A stretch of DNA of 64,000 nucleotides from Cystobasidium ongulense (GCA_022835595.1 BQUP01000004.1:248001-312000), one strand, 5' to 3'; shown: positions 33,894-46,302, counted from the stretch's first letter. Notes: generated by a model from the sequence alone, not told the origin. Numbers and translations: made by a program.

Positions 33894-36674
33894 TTACTTC
33901 TTCCCCTGAGGCTGCAGAGGCTGACTCAATCTAAACAGATCTCTATCGCTCAATCCTTTCGTTAATCCCCCGTAAATATTATCCGCTAGTGATGTAGAGG
34001 GTTGTTGCTGATTGTGTTGTTGGCTTGATCTATTAGTACCGAATGATCCATTCGATCCGTTATGGTGTTGGAAGAAGGGTGTCCCCTGTGGCGATGAAGT
34101 GGTTGCAGCTGCATAAGGTGTCTGAGCATTGTTGTTGTTGAGGCCAAAGCTATTAGTAGATGAACGTCTATATTCAGGTTGTGATTGAGTATTCGTGGAA
34201 TTCATCATTGAAGCCGGACGTGAGCCTGGTATCATAGGGAGTCTATTGTTAAACGCTGCTGATGAAGACGGCGCTGGCGGAGGTCCTCCTGCTTGAAACT
34301 GAGGGGCAGTGACGAAAGATGCTCTTATAGGATTCTGTGACTTTGCAAGGGGTTGGTGGAGTTCATATCTAGGTTGCTTGGATGGTGAGACACTCTGCGA
34401 GAGACCTGCATTGCGAGTGGGTGAGTTTGGTGGTAGTGAGGGATAGATTGGATTTGGAGGTGGAGAGCGCGGTGGAACTGCTGTTTGAGCGGGAGCTGTG
34501 TTCCTTTCGTTATCTGTATATGGGAGGATTGTCCCTCCACTTTCAGGTCTCTTGGATGCAGGTTGCGAATTCCTCGATGTTTGAGCTTGTGTTGGATAGA
34601 TAGTACTAACTCTTTCAGGAGAATAAGGTTGGGATTCAAAACTATTATCACCACCATTAAGTAAAGGAGAAGTTTCAATAGGTTCATCTTGTTCTCTTAA
34701 TTTTGTTAAATTAGGTTTAGAAGAAGTAGTACCGGCTTGTAAAGCTTGTAATTTAGCTAATTGAGAATCTCTTCTTAATTTTTGTTCAGGAGTTAACATT
34801 GTATCAGGAGACCAAGGACCTTCTCCAGAATGAATTCTAGAGTTCCTTTCTCTCCATGTTTTTTGATCTATTGGTTTACCTAATGGATCTATAGGTGGCA
34901 TTGGTGATGCATATCCTGCCCCTTTACCTAAATTTTCAGCTGGTATAGATTTTAAACTTGCTGCTACTGATTTTGATCGTTTCAGAGCGTCTTCTCTTTC
35001 TTGTGCTGTTTGAACCGGAGTTGGAGAATTGCCGGATGCAAGTGGTGCCGAAACTCGCTTGCCTGCTGCATTGCGGGAGTTTTGTGTTGCTAGTGTGGGA
35101 GAGGCGGTCGATGGTCTGCCTGCCATACCAGCGGCGGCTATAGCTCCATACTGAGCGACGTTATAGTTCTGACGTTGGGGCTGAGGCGCATAGTAACCCA
35201 TATTGCGACTAGATGGGTCAGAGTAAGTATTTCCTGATTCATCCGACAGACCTCTCTGACCTGGGGCGGGTCGCATGTATTGAAGGCTCGAAACAGGAGG
35301 GGGTACATCTGGAACTGGTTTATTCTTTCCATAAGTAACTTGACGTTCTTGACCACCTGTTGAGAATCTGTTTCCAGACCTTCCAGCTCCTACGCCTGCA
35401 GCACCAGCTCCCACGGCAGCGGCGGCGGCGGCAGCGGTATTAGTATTACCGAACGAAGATGCACCCGCACCTCCAACATTTGCCATTAACAAATGATGAC
35501 TTGAATTTGCTCCAGATGATCGTGTACGTGTAGCTTGAGTTGTTGAGAAATCAGGATTGAATAATGTAGAAGGAGGTAATTTTTCGTCTGATCTTGCACC
35601 TCCTGTTGTTGCATACATTGAATCGTGCCTGTTCTTTCTTCGTCTGCAACAGAATAGGAAACCTAGAATTCCGAGTAGGATAGCTACTGCGACTGCACCG
35701 ACTGCAATGCCTGTTTTTCGACGCAAAACCAATGTTTGGGAAGACAAGAGTAAAGGCAAGCCACAGAGTCAGTGAATTCATTCCACAGAACAGGAAGTTC
35801 ACCCTTTCATCATGGCTGTGCTGTGCTTTGCTTTGCGTATGCTGATGGCTGCTTGATGGGACCGGCGGGCGGCGTTTAGAGGCGCATAACCCTCGGCAAG
35901 CACGAAGAGTAACGGCAGGCCGTGCAGCACAGCCCAGCATCGACAAGGGCTAACAAAGAAAGAGGGAAAGGATGCATGCTCACCTGCAATAGCGCCTGAA
36001 GAGAGTGAGCTGCCCGATGTGGATCTTGACGCAGCAGCAGCATCGTCGCTAGCTGGAGTGTTGTTGTTGTTGCCATTTGAAGCCGAGCTTGCATTTGGGA
36101 AGACTGCACTTCTCGGCGATGTCGACGAAGATGATGATAGAGTAGGGAGGGAAGTTGAAGTTGTAGCTTGAGTAGGTGTTATTGTAGTGAATTGCGTGAC
36201 TACGACTACGTCGTCGCTGGAGGGTGATGGCAATGCTGATGATCTCGTGAGTGGCCGCCTGACGGGCGAGAGCGAGGTGGTTTCTTCGTCGTCGGCTTCC
36301 TCGATGGAAGTGCTCAGCGAGAGCGAGTACAGCGTCTGCACAGGTATCGAGGATGTGATGAGCAGAGTTCGTGTGCCTGTCAGTGTTGATGTCGATAATC
36401 TGCATGCATGATGGTCAATAGGTGGCAGGATGGCGAATACAGAGAATCCCCCAGACAAGGCCTTTCCGCTGGAGAACGAGAGCACTCACACATCCGACAC
36501 GACCACATTCGTCACCGTCACCACATCACCATCCTCGTCTACCTCTACCTCTTCCTGCGTGACTGTCGTGGCCTGGCTCACTCTGGCACGGGACCTGAAG
36601 ACCGACTCTGTGGTGATGGTCTGGATGTCGAAGAGCGTGTCTGTGGGTATGGACGAGGTGAACACGCGAGCCAT
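33894..36674 (-). CDS. Ser/Thr-rich single-pass membrane protein (SKG6/Mid2/AXL2-like layout)
   Basis: The start at 36674 gives a short first exon (MARVFTSSIPTDTLFDIQTI) with no signal peptide. A Ser/Thr-rich, mucin-like region follows (TSIEEADDEETTSLSPVRRP, then a run of Ser and Thr, NGNNNNTPASDDAAAAS). A later exon supplies one transmembrane helix, GIAVGAVAVAILLGILGFLFCC, followed by the basic stop-transfer RRRKNRH. The cytosolic tail is about 600 residues and disordered, rich in Pro, Ser, Gln and Asn, with an Ala-rich run, ending SQPLQPQGKK. This layout matches fungal wall-stress or polarity sensors (Mid2, Wsc, Skg6, Axl2), but I see no WSC domain and cannot name the family. Part of the tail (about 34600-34990) has notably AT-rich codons. 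Confidence 0.7.
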
Positions 36675-38020
36675 GGTGGACTACACTTGACTGTCGCTGT
36701 ATCCTGTGCTCTATCTTGTGTTATTCTTTCTTGTGGCTTTGTTGATGCCCCTTTTCGGATCCCGTGACTTTGCTGGAAACACCCCAGCAGGATGGACAGC
36801 AGGTGTTACTCTATCTTTGATGTACCGTGTATCACTTGAGCTCTTCCATTCGAGTGTAATGATTGGTACAAGCACACTTTCCTTGAGCTCTTCGCTTTGC
36901 TTTGCTTTGCGGTTTCAAGTTACCGGTATCACTGAGAATAGGGGTTACCGACTTCCAACCGATGTTTGAACAGTGCAAACAAAGCTTTGTAGAATATTAA
37001 CGAATTAGTAGTATTTGAGAAACAAGAGATGTCGATTTGGGTGCTAAATAGTCGATGAGTGTACTGCCTGTCTGTCTACGTCAATGGCAACTGTGCCTGT
37101 CACTGTTGCCCGCAAAAAGGTACTCTAAACCACGACCAGCCATCTTTGTGGACACACTTTACGGGCAAAAGGCGTGTTCAGACATTGGACAAGCGAAAGT
37201 GAGGTCCGGTATCTTTCAGTGGCAGCTTCTGAGGTCTCACTTATAGGGCTCGAGATGCCGTTACAGTAGGTCGCATTCTACAATAAAGAGCAGCCCAAGG
37301 CGACCTTGCTACGGTACCGTATAGCTTGTATACGCAGCCCAGCATCACTAAGTTAGCGGTATTGTCCCTCGTCAAATTGAATCTATCTCTAGGTCGAGTC
37401 ACATCAAATGAGAGAAGCCCGAGCCTGCATGTGGCTGCGAGTGACTCACTGACCTTGGCACCTGGGAATACATCTTGCTAAACTGACAGGCCCGCGGCAA
37501 ATTCCTTTCTTTTTAGACCCTGTCATTGCGGTAGAAATAGTCATACCCACCGAGCATGCCAAATGAAATGCGACACTAGGATTGGCCAAAATCCTGCACG
37601 TCTACAGTACTCCACTTGCACTTTTCAATATTGTGTCCGTTTGCCACTTTGTACACCGAGATCAGTCTCGATCGCGGCTTTACTTTTTTCTACAAACGGA
37701 CTACTCGGTGCATTCGGCTCATTTGTCGATAACGACATTGCTAGTGGTCCGGGTTGTCTTTCCTCTTCAATGGACTTGTAGCGTGCATTCTCCTTCCTTC
37801 GGGCTAGCCAACGACAATCAAGCAAAAAGCAAGCAAGATTCAAGATAGTCGGCGCGGGGGCTCATTGAGAAGAACTTATACTGCATGCAATAGCGTTAGA
37901 GACGGTGCACAAGAGTAGACCGCTTGCCGAGTGGACCGCCATTTCTACACGTATAATAGTGTCCGGCTATCGTCCGTACTCTTTCCTGGCCTGTCTTGTA
38001 GCGAACTCAGAAAGAGCACC
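36675..38020. other. long divergent intergenic region upstream of the membrane protein and BOR1 genes
   Basis: 1,346 bases, the longest gene-free stretch in the window apart from the CE16 cluster. Both flanking genes start here and point away. Short open frames exist but none has a recognisable domain or good splice structure. No tRNA, repeat or transposon is visible. It is probably control sequence for two regulated surface proteins. Confidence 0.55.
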
Positions 38021-41000
38021 ATGCCGTCACCTAATCAGGAAAAGGACGCAGTAGTCCAAACTGGAGCCCCATCTGATATGAACCAGGAAAAGAACACGAC
38101 AGCCCAATCTGGGATGGAAGAACCTCATATGCATCTCAAAAGTGACAATGATGCTGCTGCTGCTCCTCTCGAGGCAGATACAAACGCGAGTGTCAATCCA
38201 TCAATTCCGATTACCGGTACATCTATGAATGAGAAGGCTCCTTCTAGCACAATTGACATTCCCTCTGCTACGTCTGGATTAAGAGCTCGCAATAGTGCAA
38301 CAAGTAGAATTGAAGAGAGCTCACTATCGAATAGCGGTGGGCTAGCGACCACCGCATCAGCGGTCAATGCCCAAGCTCCCTTTTCAAGTAATGGAACTAC
38401 AACAAGCGGTGGGCATGAATCCGATACGAATACAGCCTTCGAGCGATCCCGTCCTCCATCAGATAATAAGAATACACCAAACCGACAAGGAGGTGATGGA
38501 ACTACAAGTTCTACTCTAGGTAATAAAGATGATTCAGACGATTTCGCTGGATTGGGTGGTACACCTTGGTCACAAAGATCATTCGGATATCAATTCATGC
38601 CGTTTAGAGGAATGTATCATGATATTAAATTAAGATTACCTTATTACGTTACCGATTGGACACTCGCTTTTAAGCCTAATAATATGTATAGAGTCGTCGC
38701 TGCTTCTATTAGAATGTATTTCGTCAAGTGAGTGCTGGTGCTCGATACCTCCAGAGCTTCTTCCGCGAATCGAACATACTATACTGATGCTTCTTGTTTC
38801 CTGTCCCCTCCTGTTTCCCCCTTCTGACAGTCTTCTCCCAGCTATCGGTGCGTTCTCAGTTCTCCATTCTGTTAACCATAAAGAGCTAGTGACGCAGGCA
38901 CTGACTATTTCCTACGTATATCATGCTCACAGCCTATCTACTGGACATGAACCACCGTACCGATGGAGCATACGGGATAAATGAAGTCTTACTAGCATCA
39001 GCAATACCAGCGATCATCTTTCCTATTTTCTCATGCCAACCTTTGACTATAGTCGGTGTTACTGGTCTTATAAATTTGTTTAACTATACAGATTTCAATA
39101 TCGTTACTAGATATGGTGTTGATTTCCTTCAATTTCAAACTTGGATGTTGATGTGAGTCTCCCCTTTCTGAAATTCCTTTCTCGCCCTTCAATAGCGTAG
39201 TCTTTCATCTCTCTTATGAATCTCAACTGGATAAGGCCATCATACTGACCTGATATTTGATTCACAGTTGGGCAGCAGTCTTCCATTTCCTAGTTGCTAT
39301 CTTCAATATCTCGGATTATAGTCGATTCATTACAGATATGACATCAGAGACTTTCGGTTTCTACGTTGGTATTGTGTATATCCAAAAGGGAATCGAGCTT
39401 ATCAGTAAGTGTATTCTTCCCCGATTTTGTGCATAAACACTCACTGATACGAATCATTCCACGGCTTCTGTCTTCAGTCTTCGAGTTCGAAGATGCAGAG
39501 GAATCAGGATGGCTAGTAGTCGTCATTGCTATCATGTTCTCCCTATCTGTCTATTTTATCCAAAGATCTGGCGGACTTGGGTTTGGACCATTCTGGTTTA
39601 GGCAGTTTTTATCGGATTTCGCTATGCCTCTTTCTGCTGTTTGGTGGTCTGGTTTCGCCCATATGTGAGTGCACCCCTACTTATATGTTTAAACCTGTGT
39701 GAGAATGGGCAGCTGATATGACTTGTGTCTAACAGTCCTGGCGAGATCAAAGATACGCCATTGCGATTCCTTCCTATCACCCGTTCGTTCTTCCCTTCGA
39801 CATACCGCAGCTGGGTCATTCCATTTTGGGAGCTGGAAGGCATGTGGATAGCAGCAGCCATCCCGTTCGGTTTCCTTCTCATGTTGCTATTTTACTTTGA
39901 TCACAACGTATCAAGTTTAATGGCACAAGCACGTCAATATCCAGTCAAAAGACCAGCTGGATTTCATTGGGATTTCTTCGTTCTAGGATGGGTTACATTT
40001 GTCTCTGGTATATTAGGATTACCAGCTCCAAATGGACTAGTACCACAAGCACCAGTTAATTCTGAAAGTTTATCAGTATTAGCTAAAGTTGATGTTAATT
40101 ATGATGCTAAAGAAGGTATTATTGTCCCTGAAGAAGATTATGAAAGTTGGAAAAAAAGAACGGCTAATGAGAGGAAATTCATGCAACATAAAGTTGTTAG
40201 GACTAGAATTATTGAACAGAGAGTGTCACATCTTGCTATTGGAGTAAGTGCTTTGAGCAAAGCTTTCGATACCCTCAAAAGGATAATAGCTTACTCCTGT
40301 CTTGACTACAGCTCTTGACTCTGGGAACCATGACGAGACCCCTACTTGTTTGTCTTGGTCTCATGCCTCGTGCTCTCTTTGCTGGTAAGTCAGCTAGGTC
40401 ATTGCCTTCGTTTTGTAGGGTTCTCACATAGCCGTTCCACTTGCACAGGCGTCTTCTTGGTCGTTGGATGGGGATCTATCGAAGGCAATGGAATCACACA
40501 CAAGACACTCTTCCTCCTTCGAGACCGACGTATGACTCCTCGTGACCATATCCTACTTAGTGTCCGGAGACGTAAAATCTTCCTCTATGTCTTGATACAA
40601 TGGCTCTTCTTTGCAATGACTCTGGCCATCAGTCAGACTATCGGTGAGTCAGCCCTATCCTACCGAGCTGGTATAGCTCAGCTGACATTTCGTTCCGATC
40701 TAGCTGCTATTGGTTTCCCTGTCATCATCACCCTCCTCATTCCCCTCCGGTACTACTTCGGACCAAAATGGTTTTCGCCTGAAGATCTCGCTATTCTCGA
40801 TGCTCCTACAGCTAATAGTCCAGCAGTAATGGTTTCAATCGGTTCTGATTTAGCGAGAGTAACGGGAGAGGGTAAAGTAGTAGCTGAAGACACTGGTATT
40901 GCTGGAACACTCGCGAAAACTACAACTGGAGATGAGGAACAAGGTCAATTGAAGAGAAGGTTGAGCTTGTATCAGATAAGAAGTCGGCAGGAAGAGGATG

Positions 41001-41038
41001 CGGCTCATATACAGAATGTTACTAGTATACGAAGATAA
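38021..41038 (+). CDS. BOR1: Bor1-type anion exchanger (bicarbonate/borate transporter family, SLC4-like)
   Basis: Plasma-membrane or vacuolar transporter of the anion-exchange family; yeast Bor1 exports borate. The start at 38021 opens a disordered N-terminus of about 190 residues. The family core then begins FMPFRGMYHDIKLRLPYYVTDW and NMYRVVAASIRMYFVNLLPAIAYLLDM, followed by GAYGINEVLLASAIPAIIFP, IFSCQPLTIVGVTGLINLF, IFNISDYSRFITDMTSETFG, LLTLGTMTRPLLVCLGLMPR and GVFLVVGWGSIEGNGI. A 17-base micro-exon (38831-38847) carries NLLPAI. The tail ends NVTSIRR. About ten introns; the frame is intact. Codons around 39985-40230 are AT-rich. Confidence 0.93.
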
Positions 41039-41357
41039 ATAGATGGCAAATTCGGATCTTTCTAATTCAGAAATCATAGGCAGCGTACGCGCCTGTTTTC
41101 TCAACCTTTGTCCCGGCAACCTCAATCCATCTCTCCAAGATGTGAACGTGTTGTCCGGTATGTAAATCTCAGATGTATAAAGTATAGTACATAAGACTTC
41201 GTAATTCTGTTTCTGACCGCTTCGGCGTTCGATCAAGGCCTTTTGCAATCCCTCGTCCTGCTTTGTTGTTGGCGTTCTCGCAGCTACTGTATAATTTGAG
41301 ATACGCAAGCTCCATCAGTTTGCTCAGCTACGTTCGTTGCTGCCAAGGCCCGCCGCC
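41039..41357. other. intergenic between BOR1 and the PAQR gene
   Basis: 319 bases between two plus-strand genes, holding the BOR1 3' flank and the promoter of the next gene. Nothing else seen. Confidence 0.55.
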
Positions 41358-42650
41358 ATGTCTGCTACAACAAGCAATGATGTCGAGCCACGTCGAAGCT
41401 CACCGAAGGCCGCCACTTCGAGACATCTCAAATGGACAGAGATTGAAGACTGGCGCAAAGACAATCATTACCTTCACACTGGTAAGTTCTTCGGGCGTAC
41501 TAGATGTCGTATGTTATATCGCCTAGGCTAAACTTTCGTATCAGGCTACCACGCTTTGACCAATTCATGGAAACAAGCATGGTTATCACTTCTCGGCGAA
41601 CCTCACTCTGAGACTGTTAACATAGTCACCCATCTCTTAGGAGCTGCTATAGCATCTGCCGTTATGTTCTACACATTCAGGCATATCACCTTACCTTCGT
41701 GGTTTGGCCAGCATCCACATCGCGTACCTGATCCTGCGCGTCAACATTTCCCTCTATATATCATTTATCCATTTCCTTCAGAGAAGACTCCAGTTACTTG
41801 GGCAGATACACTCTTCTTTTCTATTTTCTACTTGGCTGTAATGGCATGTTTCGGATGCTCTGCAACTTTCCATACAAGTACGATTCATTCGGAAAGGCTC
41901 GCGAAAAAGTATAACAAGATTGACTACCTCGGAATAGGTGCGCTTTTCCTGTCATTCTCGAGAGTATAGGATAACTAGCTGATTGTGTTTGTTCTATCGT
42001 ACTGCAGTAATCCTCATCACCGGCACATATTATCCAGCCTTGTACTACGCCTTCTTTTGCCAGCCAGTGTATCAAGCCATATATATACTAGGTGTTACAG
42101 CCTTCGGGGCAGGTAAGTCATCTCGATCTCCTGAGACTTAGTGCTCTGACTAAATCCTCTGCAGCTACTGCCTTCGCTGTGCTTTCCCCTGGCTATGCGA
42201 GTCGGCGCTTGAGAACTTGGCTGTTTATTGGATTGGGCCTTTCGGGCGTCTTTCCAATTCTACATACCTTGACACAGTACGGTCTGACGTATGTGCGTAA
42301 TGCGTTTGGCCTAGATTGGCTCGCGATAGGTGGTGCTTTCTATGTGAGTGGTATAGTTCCGATTTTGGGAAGGAATAAATAGCTAATCGCCAACACTACG
42401 TAGATTGGAGGTGCTCTACTATAGTGAGGATCCAGTTTTATCTCTGTGCGTCTGGTTGTAAGGCTGATCACCTACTTGCAGTGCCGAGAGGATACCTGAA
42501 CGCTTCGGACCCGGGAAATTCGACATATACGGCAATTCTCATCAAATATTCCATGTCGCATGCCTTTTAGCTGCTCTCTCTCACTATATTGCGCTGTGTC
42601 AGGCGTTCGACTATCGACATCATCACACAACTGGGTGTGTTGCTCTTTAG
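41358..42650 (+). CDS. PAQR family membrane receptor (AdipoR / Izh, haemolysin-III related)
   Basis: Seven-helix membrane protein of the progestin/adiponectin receptor family; yeast Izh proteins affect zinc and sterol homeostasis and the fold is that of a zinc hydrolase. The first exon starts at 41358 (MSATTSNDVEPRRSSP). Family motifs: HLKWTEIEDWRKDNHYLHTGY, ETVNIVTHLLGAA (first zinc-motif region), CSATFHTSTIHSERL with Ser and His ligands, KIDYLGIVILITGTYYPALYY, and the C-terminal GNSHQIFHVACLLAALSHY carrying the HxxxH zinc ligands. It ends HHHTTGCVAL before TAG. Several introns; intact. Confidence 0.93.
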
Positions 42651-42775
42651 ATATATAGAAGAAATAGAAGCTGTACAGGTTCTGGAACCATCGATATTTA
42701 TTCCGAGCAAGAGTCAAGATCTCTAGCGAGGCAGGTGTATCAAGGATATAGAAGCAATGTCGCATAAGACTATGC

Positions 42776-43984
42776 CTACAAGCTTTCGAGAGCCTTCTGG
42801 AAGACTTCAGCTACTATTTCATGGCCAACACGCGTTGGATGGTACGCATCGAACCATAGATGCTTATCAGGGTCATCACAGAGACTTCTTGGTGCCTCGC
42901 CATAGGCACCTTGCAAGCAAGCCGTCCTAATCTCGTCTGGATCCAGGCCATATTTCCTAGGATTGGCGATCACCTTATCAAACTTGCGGTAGATGTCAAC
43001 GACGACTATCTTCGCTTTAGATTTGTAGGCCTTGCTGATGTTGTACAAGCCGGCTTTCAGATCTTCCGTGTATTGGGATAGAAAGTTCTGGTACACTTCC
43101 GGCTGGGTGAACGCAAATGGTAAAGTTGCCAGACTAGGATAGCTTGGCAGTAATATACTTCTGGCACCTGTATTCACGAGTAGCTAATCAGGCAAGTCGA
43201 AGGAAAAGCGGTAGACGAGGATTTCTCACCATTTTCATACAGCTGAGCCACCTGGTCAGCTACAAGACCAGCAATCTGCGTTCCTGTGACGTTCTCTGAG
43301 AAGAAGGCATCGTTTGCACCAATGAAGACCACGAATATATCGTTCTTATTTAGCGAGTTGCCGGTCAAACAGGAATCTATCTAATCTTGAGCTGCCGGGA
43401 CGGGTATGGTGGAACCAGGTCCCTACCGAAATTAACATCAGTTATGCAATTGCTTCTAAGAGAGGTGGGTTACTGACTGTGTAGCCTTGTACAATATTAT
43501 TGTTCGCCGTGGCTCCGCCAACCGCAAAGTCGTGAAGGTCCATTTTGTTCTCCTTTGATATAATTTGCGCCCAAACGGGGCCGTTGCTGCAAAGTTTAGA
43601 TTCGTGAGCTCTCATACATACATACATACATACTCCGTGCAAGCTGAGCTAATCATACCTGAAATGATGTCCGTAGTAGGCCTGGTACGTAGGTCAGAAT
43701 CGAGTTCATACTTGTTGCGACTTCGCATTTGCCCTCACAGGATCAGCTGGCCAGGTATTGTTACTGTATACCCAAGCACCATCTGTTGCAATAAGGCCCA
43801 TAAGCAAGGCGTGACTTTACAATGCAAGGAAAGTCCTCTTACGGCCATCATCGCTAAAGCTGTCGCCAAAGACTACCAGCTTGCGGTGCTCTGAATGAGT
43901 TCTTGCGGTGAAGGTAAGATCGAATGTAACAGGAGCTGAGACGACATATTGGACCAGAGAAAGCCAAAGTAGAACGTGGAACAT
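42776..43984 (-). pseudogene. CE16/GDSL acetylesterase, copy 1, with one in-frame stop codon
   Basis: Secreted SGNH-type esterase resembling carbohydrate-esterase family 16, which removes acetyl groups from plant hemicellulose oligomers. The start at 43984 gives a signal peptide (MFHVLLWLSLVQYVVSAP). SGNH blocks: I VVFGDSFSDDG; II FAVGGATANNN; III FIGANDAFF; V WFDAYHPT. All splice sites work, yet one exon reads TIPVPAAQD, TAG, IDSCLTGN. The stop (43381-43383) lies exactly where copy 2 has Gln (VPSVKDQVTASL), so a single C-to-T change explains it. Everything downstream remains open and conserved. It is therefore a very young pseudogene, a strain polymorphism, or a sequence error. A 23-base exon (43659-43681) is shared by all three copies. 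Confidence 0.75.
43613..43633. repeat. CATA microsatellite
   Basis: About five tandem CATA units inside an intron of CE16 copy 1. Short enough to be polymorphic and useful as a marker; no function suggested. Confidence 0.85.
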
Positions 43985-44570
43985 CGGTCCAGACTCGTAG
44001 GGTGGTAGCCCGGCTTCCTAGTTCTCCGCGTAGATGATCGACCCGAAGGAGACTTGGTCTCGAACGAGCAAGCACTCAGTGTTCTTTAGGAAATGGCGCC
44101 TCCACTGTCCCGCACCTAATGCAATGCGCCGCAAACGTCAGACAGGGAACAGCAGCGAAGGAAAGCGGCAAGGCAAGTGTTTGGAAGTTGCCGAAGGAGC
44201 TCGCTGGCAAACTGATCGCAGATCAAACTAGTTGGATGGGTGGAAAAGTACTTGCAAAGAGAATAACCACAGAAGCAAGCAAGATTCGGGTAAGCGTTCT
44301 GACGGAAAAGTCAAAGAGCTACGCTTTATCCCATACTTGTGATTCGATTCATGGAATTATGTAGCTACGTTTGGCTTGTCCTATACAGCCGGGGTATAAA
44401 TTAATAGGATCGAGACTGTAAACTCGAAATGAACGACATGTACCTAATTTCTGCATAGTGGTAACGGTATATGCACCCTCTAAAGTCCACATCAGGGTAG
44501 AGAATAGAGTATCCCTCCTTAGTGATTGATTGTCCATTTATGAAAGCCTGGCCAAAGCCCAGTGCCCCGC
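43985..44570. other. intergenic between CE16 copies 1 and 2
   Basis: 586 bases: promoter of copy 1 and 3' flank of copy 2. Plus-strand open frames at 44034-44364 lack any recognisable domain and show no matching splice pattern, so I do not call a gene. Confidence 0.5.
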
Positions 44571-45823
44571 TTATTGAAGTCTTGCATATGCCTCGGAGAA
44601 GACATCAGCGATAAGCTCATGAGACGCAGCAGATGGGTGAATCGCGTCCCAGAAGATATGCTTCTCCGGATCTTCGCAGACTGTGCCTTCGAAATTATCG
44701 TAGAATCCAGTATAGCAAGGTTGTGATGTATATTCAGGATCGAATCCAAATGCAGCTGGATTCGCCAGAACGCCATTGAAGGCATCGAAGACATCGGCTA
44801 CCTCAATACGGAGGAGGTTATCCCATCTTCTAACAATGTTGAAGAGACCAGATCGTAGGTCTGCTGTATATTGAATTACTGAGCGCCTGTATTCTGCTGA
44901 CTGAAATTGTGCGAATGGTGCAAAACTGAAGTCTGGCAGTGAGGCTAGGAGAACTCGCTTTGCGCCTGACCAGACCACACTGTCTGTCAGTTCGGGTTCG
45001 AGCAGTTGCCGGGAATAGTAAAGGTACTTACCTGCTTTATACAGTTGTGAAACCCGCTTCTCAACCAAACTCGCAACATCGGCTCCTGATATGCCATTTG
45101 GGGACAGGAAGAAATCGTTCGACCCGATTAGAATCGCATATATATCTAGCGTACGTGGCACGTTTGCTGCAAGACTCGCAGTCACTTGATCTTTGACGGA
45201 TGGGACGAGAATGCTGTTGTCCTGGCCCTGAGTACCCGAAATGAACTTGTGAGCCTTGATATTCATAGATAAGAATACTCGCCAGCCTCAATGTCCATCA
45301 CTTACCAGGGCGCCTTGTACGACCTCATTGTCTGTTGTCGCACCCCCAATGGCGAAGCTGCGTAATTCAAAATTATGCTTTTTGGCGAAGAGGCGACTCC
45401 ACACGGGGCCATTTCTATTGTGGGTGGTATGAGCGTGTGTGCAAGGATTTTGTGCTAATGAACCTACGTGAATTGATGCTGATAATATGGCTAAGAGGCA
45501 AAATTACTTTGTCAATCTCGGTCTTGTCTGGTAATAGCCGAAAAAGGCCGTGCGGGTTACGGTACAACTCACCGGATCAACAGGGAGAGTATCGCCACTG
45601 AACTCCCAGGCTCCAGCTATATAGATACGCAAACATACGGTCAGTCACTGGATTTGGTTTGCACAGAAGTGTCGTGGTCCAACCTACTGCCATCGTCGCT
45701 TAAAGAGTCGCCGAAGACTATAAGTCTCTTCTTGAATGCCCCCGAAGAAGGACTCGGACTTGGCCTTGACGAGTGGGCAAGGACAGTGTGTGCAAGTAGC
45801 AGAAGTGTAGTAAGGCCGAGCAT
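44571..45823 (-). CDS. CE16/GDSL acetylesterase, copy 2 (intact)
   Basis: Secreted SGNH esterase, CE16-like. The start at 45823 gives a clean signal peptide (MLGLTTLLLLAHTVLAHSS). Block I is LIVFGDSLSDDG with the nucleophile Ser. The segment AGAWEFSGDTLPVDP and the 23-base exon (45468-45490) lead to NGPVWSRLFAKKHNFELRSF. Block II is AIGGATTDNE, block III LIGSNDFFLSP, and the catalytic Asp and His are in WDAIHPS. The exons join without a stop or frame change, in contrast to the two neighbours. Length is about 330 residues. Exon borders match the other copies, so the three arose by tandem duplication. Confidence 0.88.
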
Positions 45824-46302
45824 GATGTGATTTGCTGCTTGCGTATGCCGTGGCTTGAAATGAGTGTGGTAGTTCGAAAATCGGCTTGATGCTGATAGAC
45901 GAGGCTCAAGCACGCGTGGAGTGTCCGTGAACTTGGAGAGAAGTGGGTTATCGTTCGAAGTGTCCAGGAAAGCGCTGCAGATGCTGCAAGACTGTTAAAG
46001 AGTGTGATGTGGTGGGCGAATAGATGCAGACGAATCGATGCCAGGTCGAGAAGGGCTTCCCCAAGAGAGACGGGTGTCGAGGCCATGTGCAGGCCAGATT
46101 TTGACACGCGCCCTGGTTACAGCAACAAGACGGCTCAAGCGTGGAACGTGACGCTAGTCTTGCAATCGCCTTTGTTTTGTTTCGGGTCAGTGCATCGAGA
46201 CACCGAGCGAGGCGAGAAGGGCTGAGGCGTGAACAAGGTCGTTCGAGAGATGTTGTCTTGACTTGCATCGAATTAGTCAGTCAGACAACTGCGACAGCAT
46301 CC
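45824..46302. other. intergenic: CE16 copy 2 promoter region
   Basis: 479 bases upstream of CE16 copy 2, before the possible orphan gene on the other strand. No RNA gene or repeat seen. Confidence 0.45.

Noticed and set aside
43985-44570. Plus-strand gene between CE16 copies 1 and 2
   Set aside because: Two overlapping frames, no domain, no convincing introns; more likely promoter sequence.
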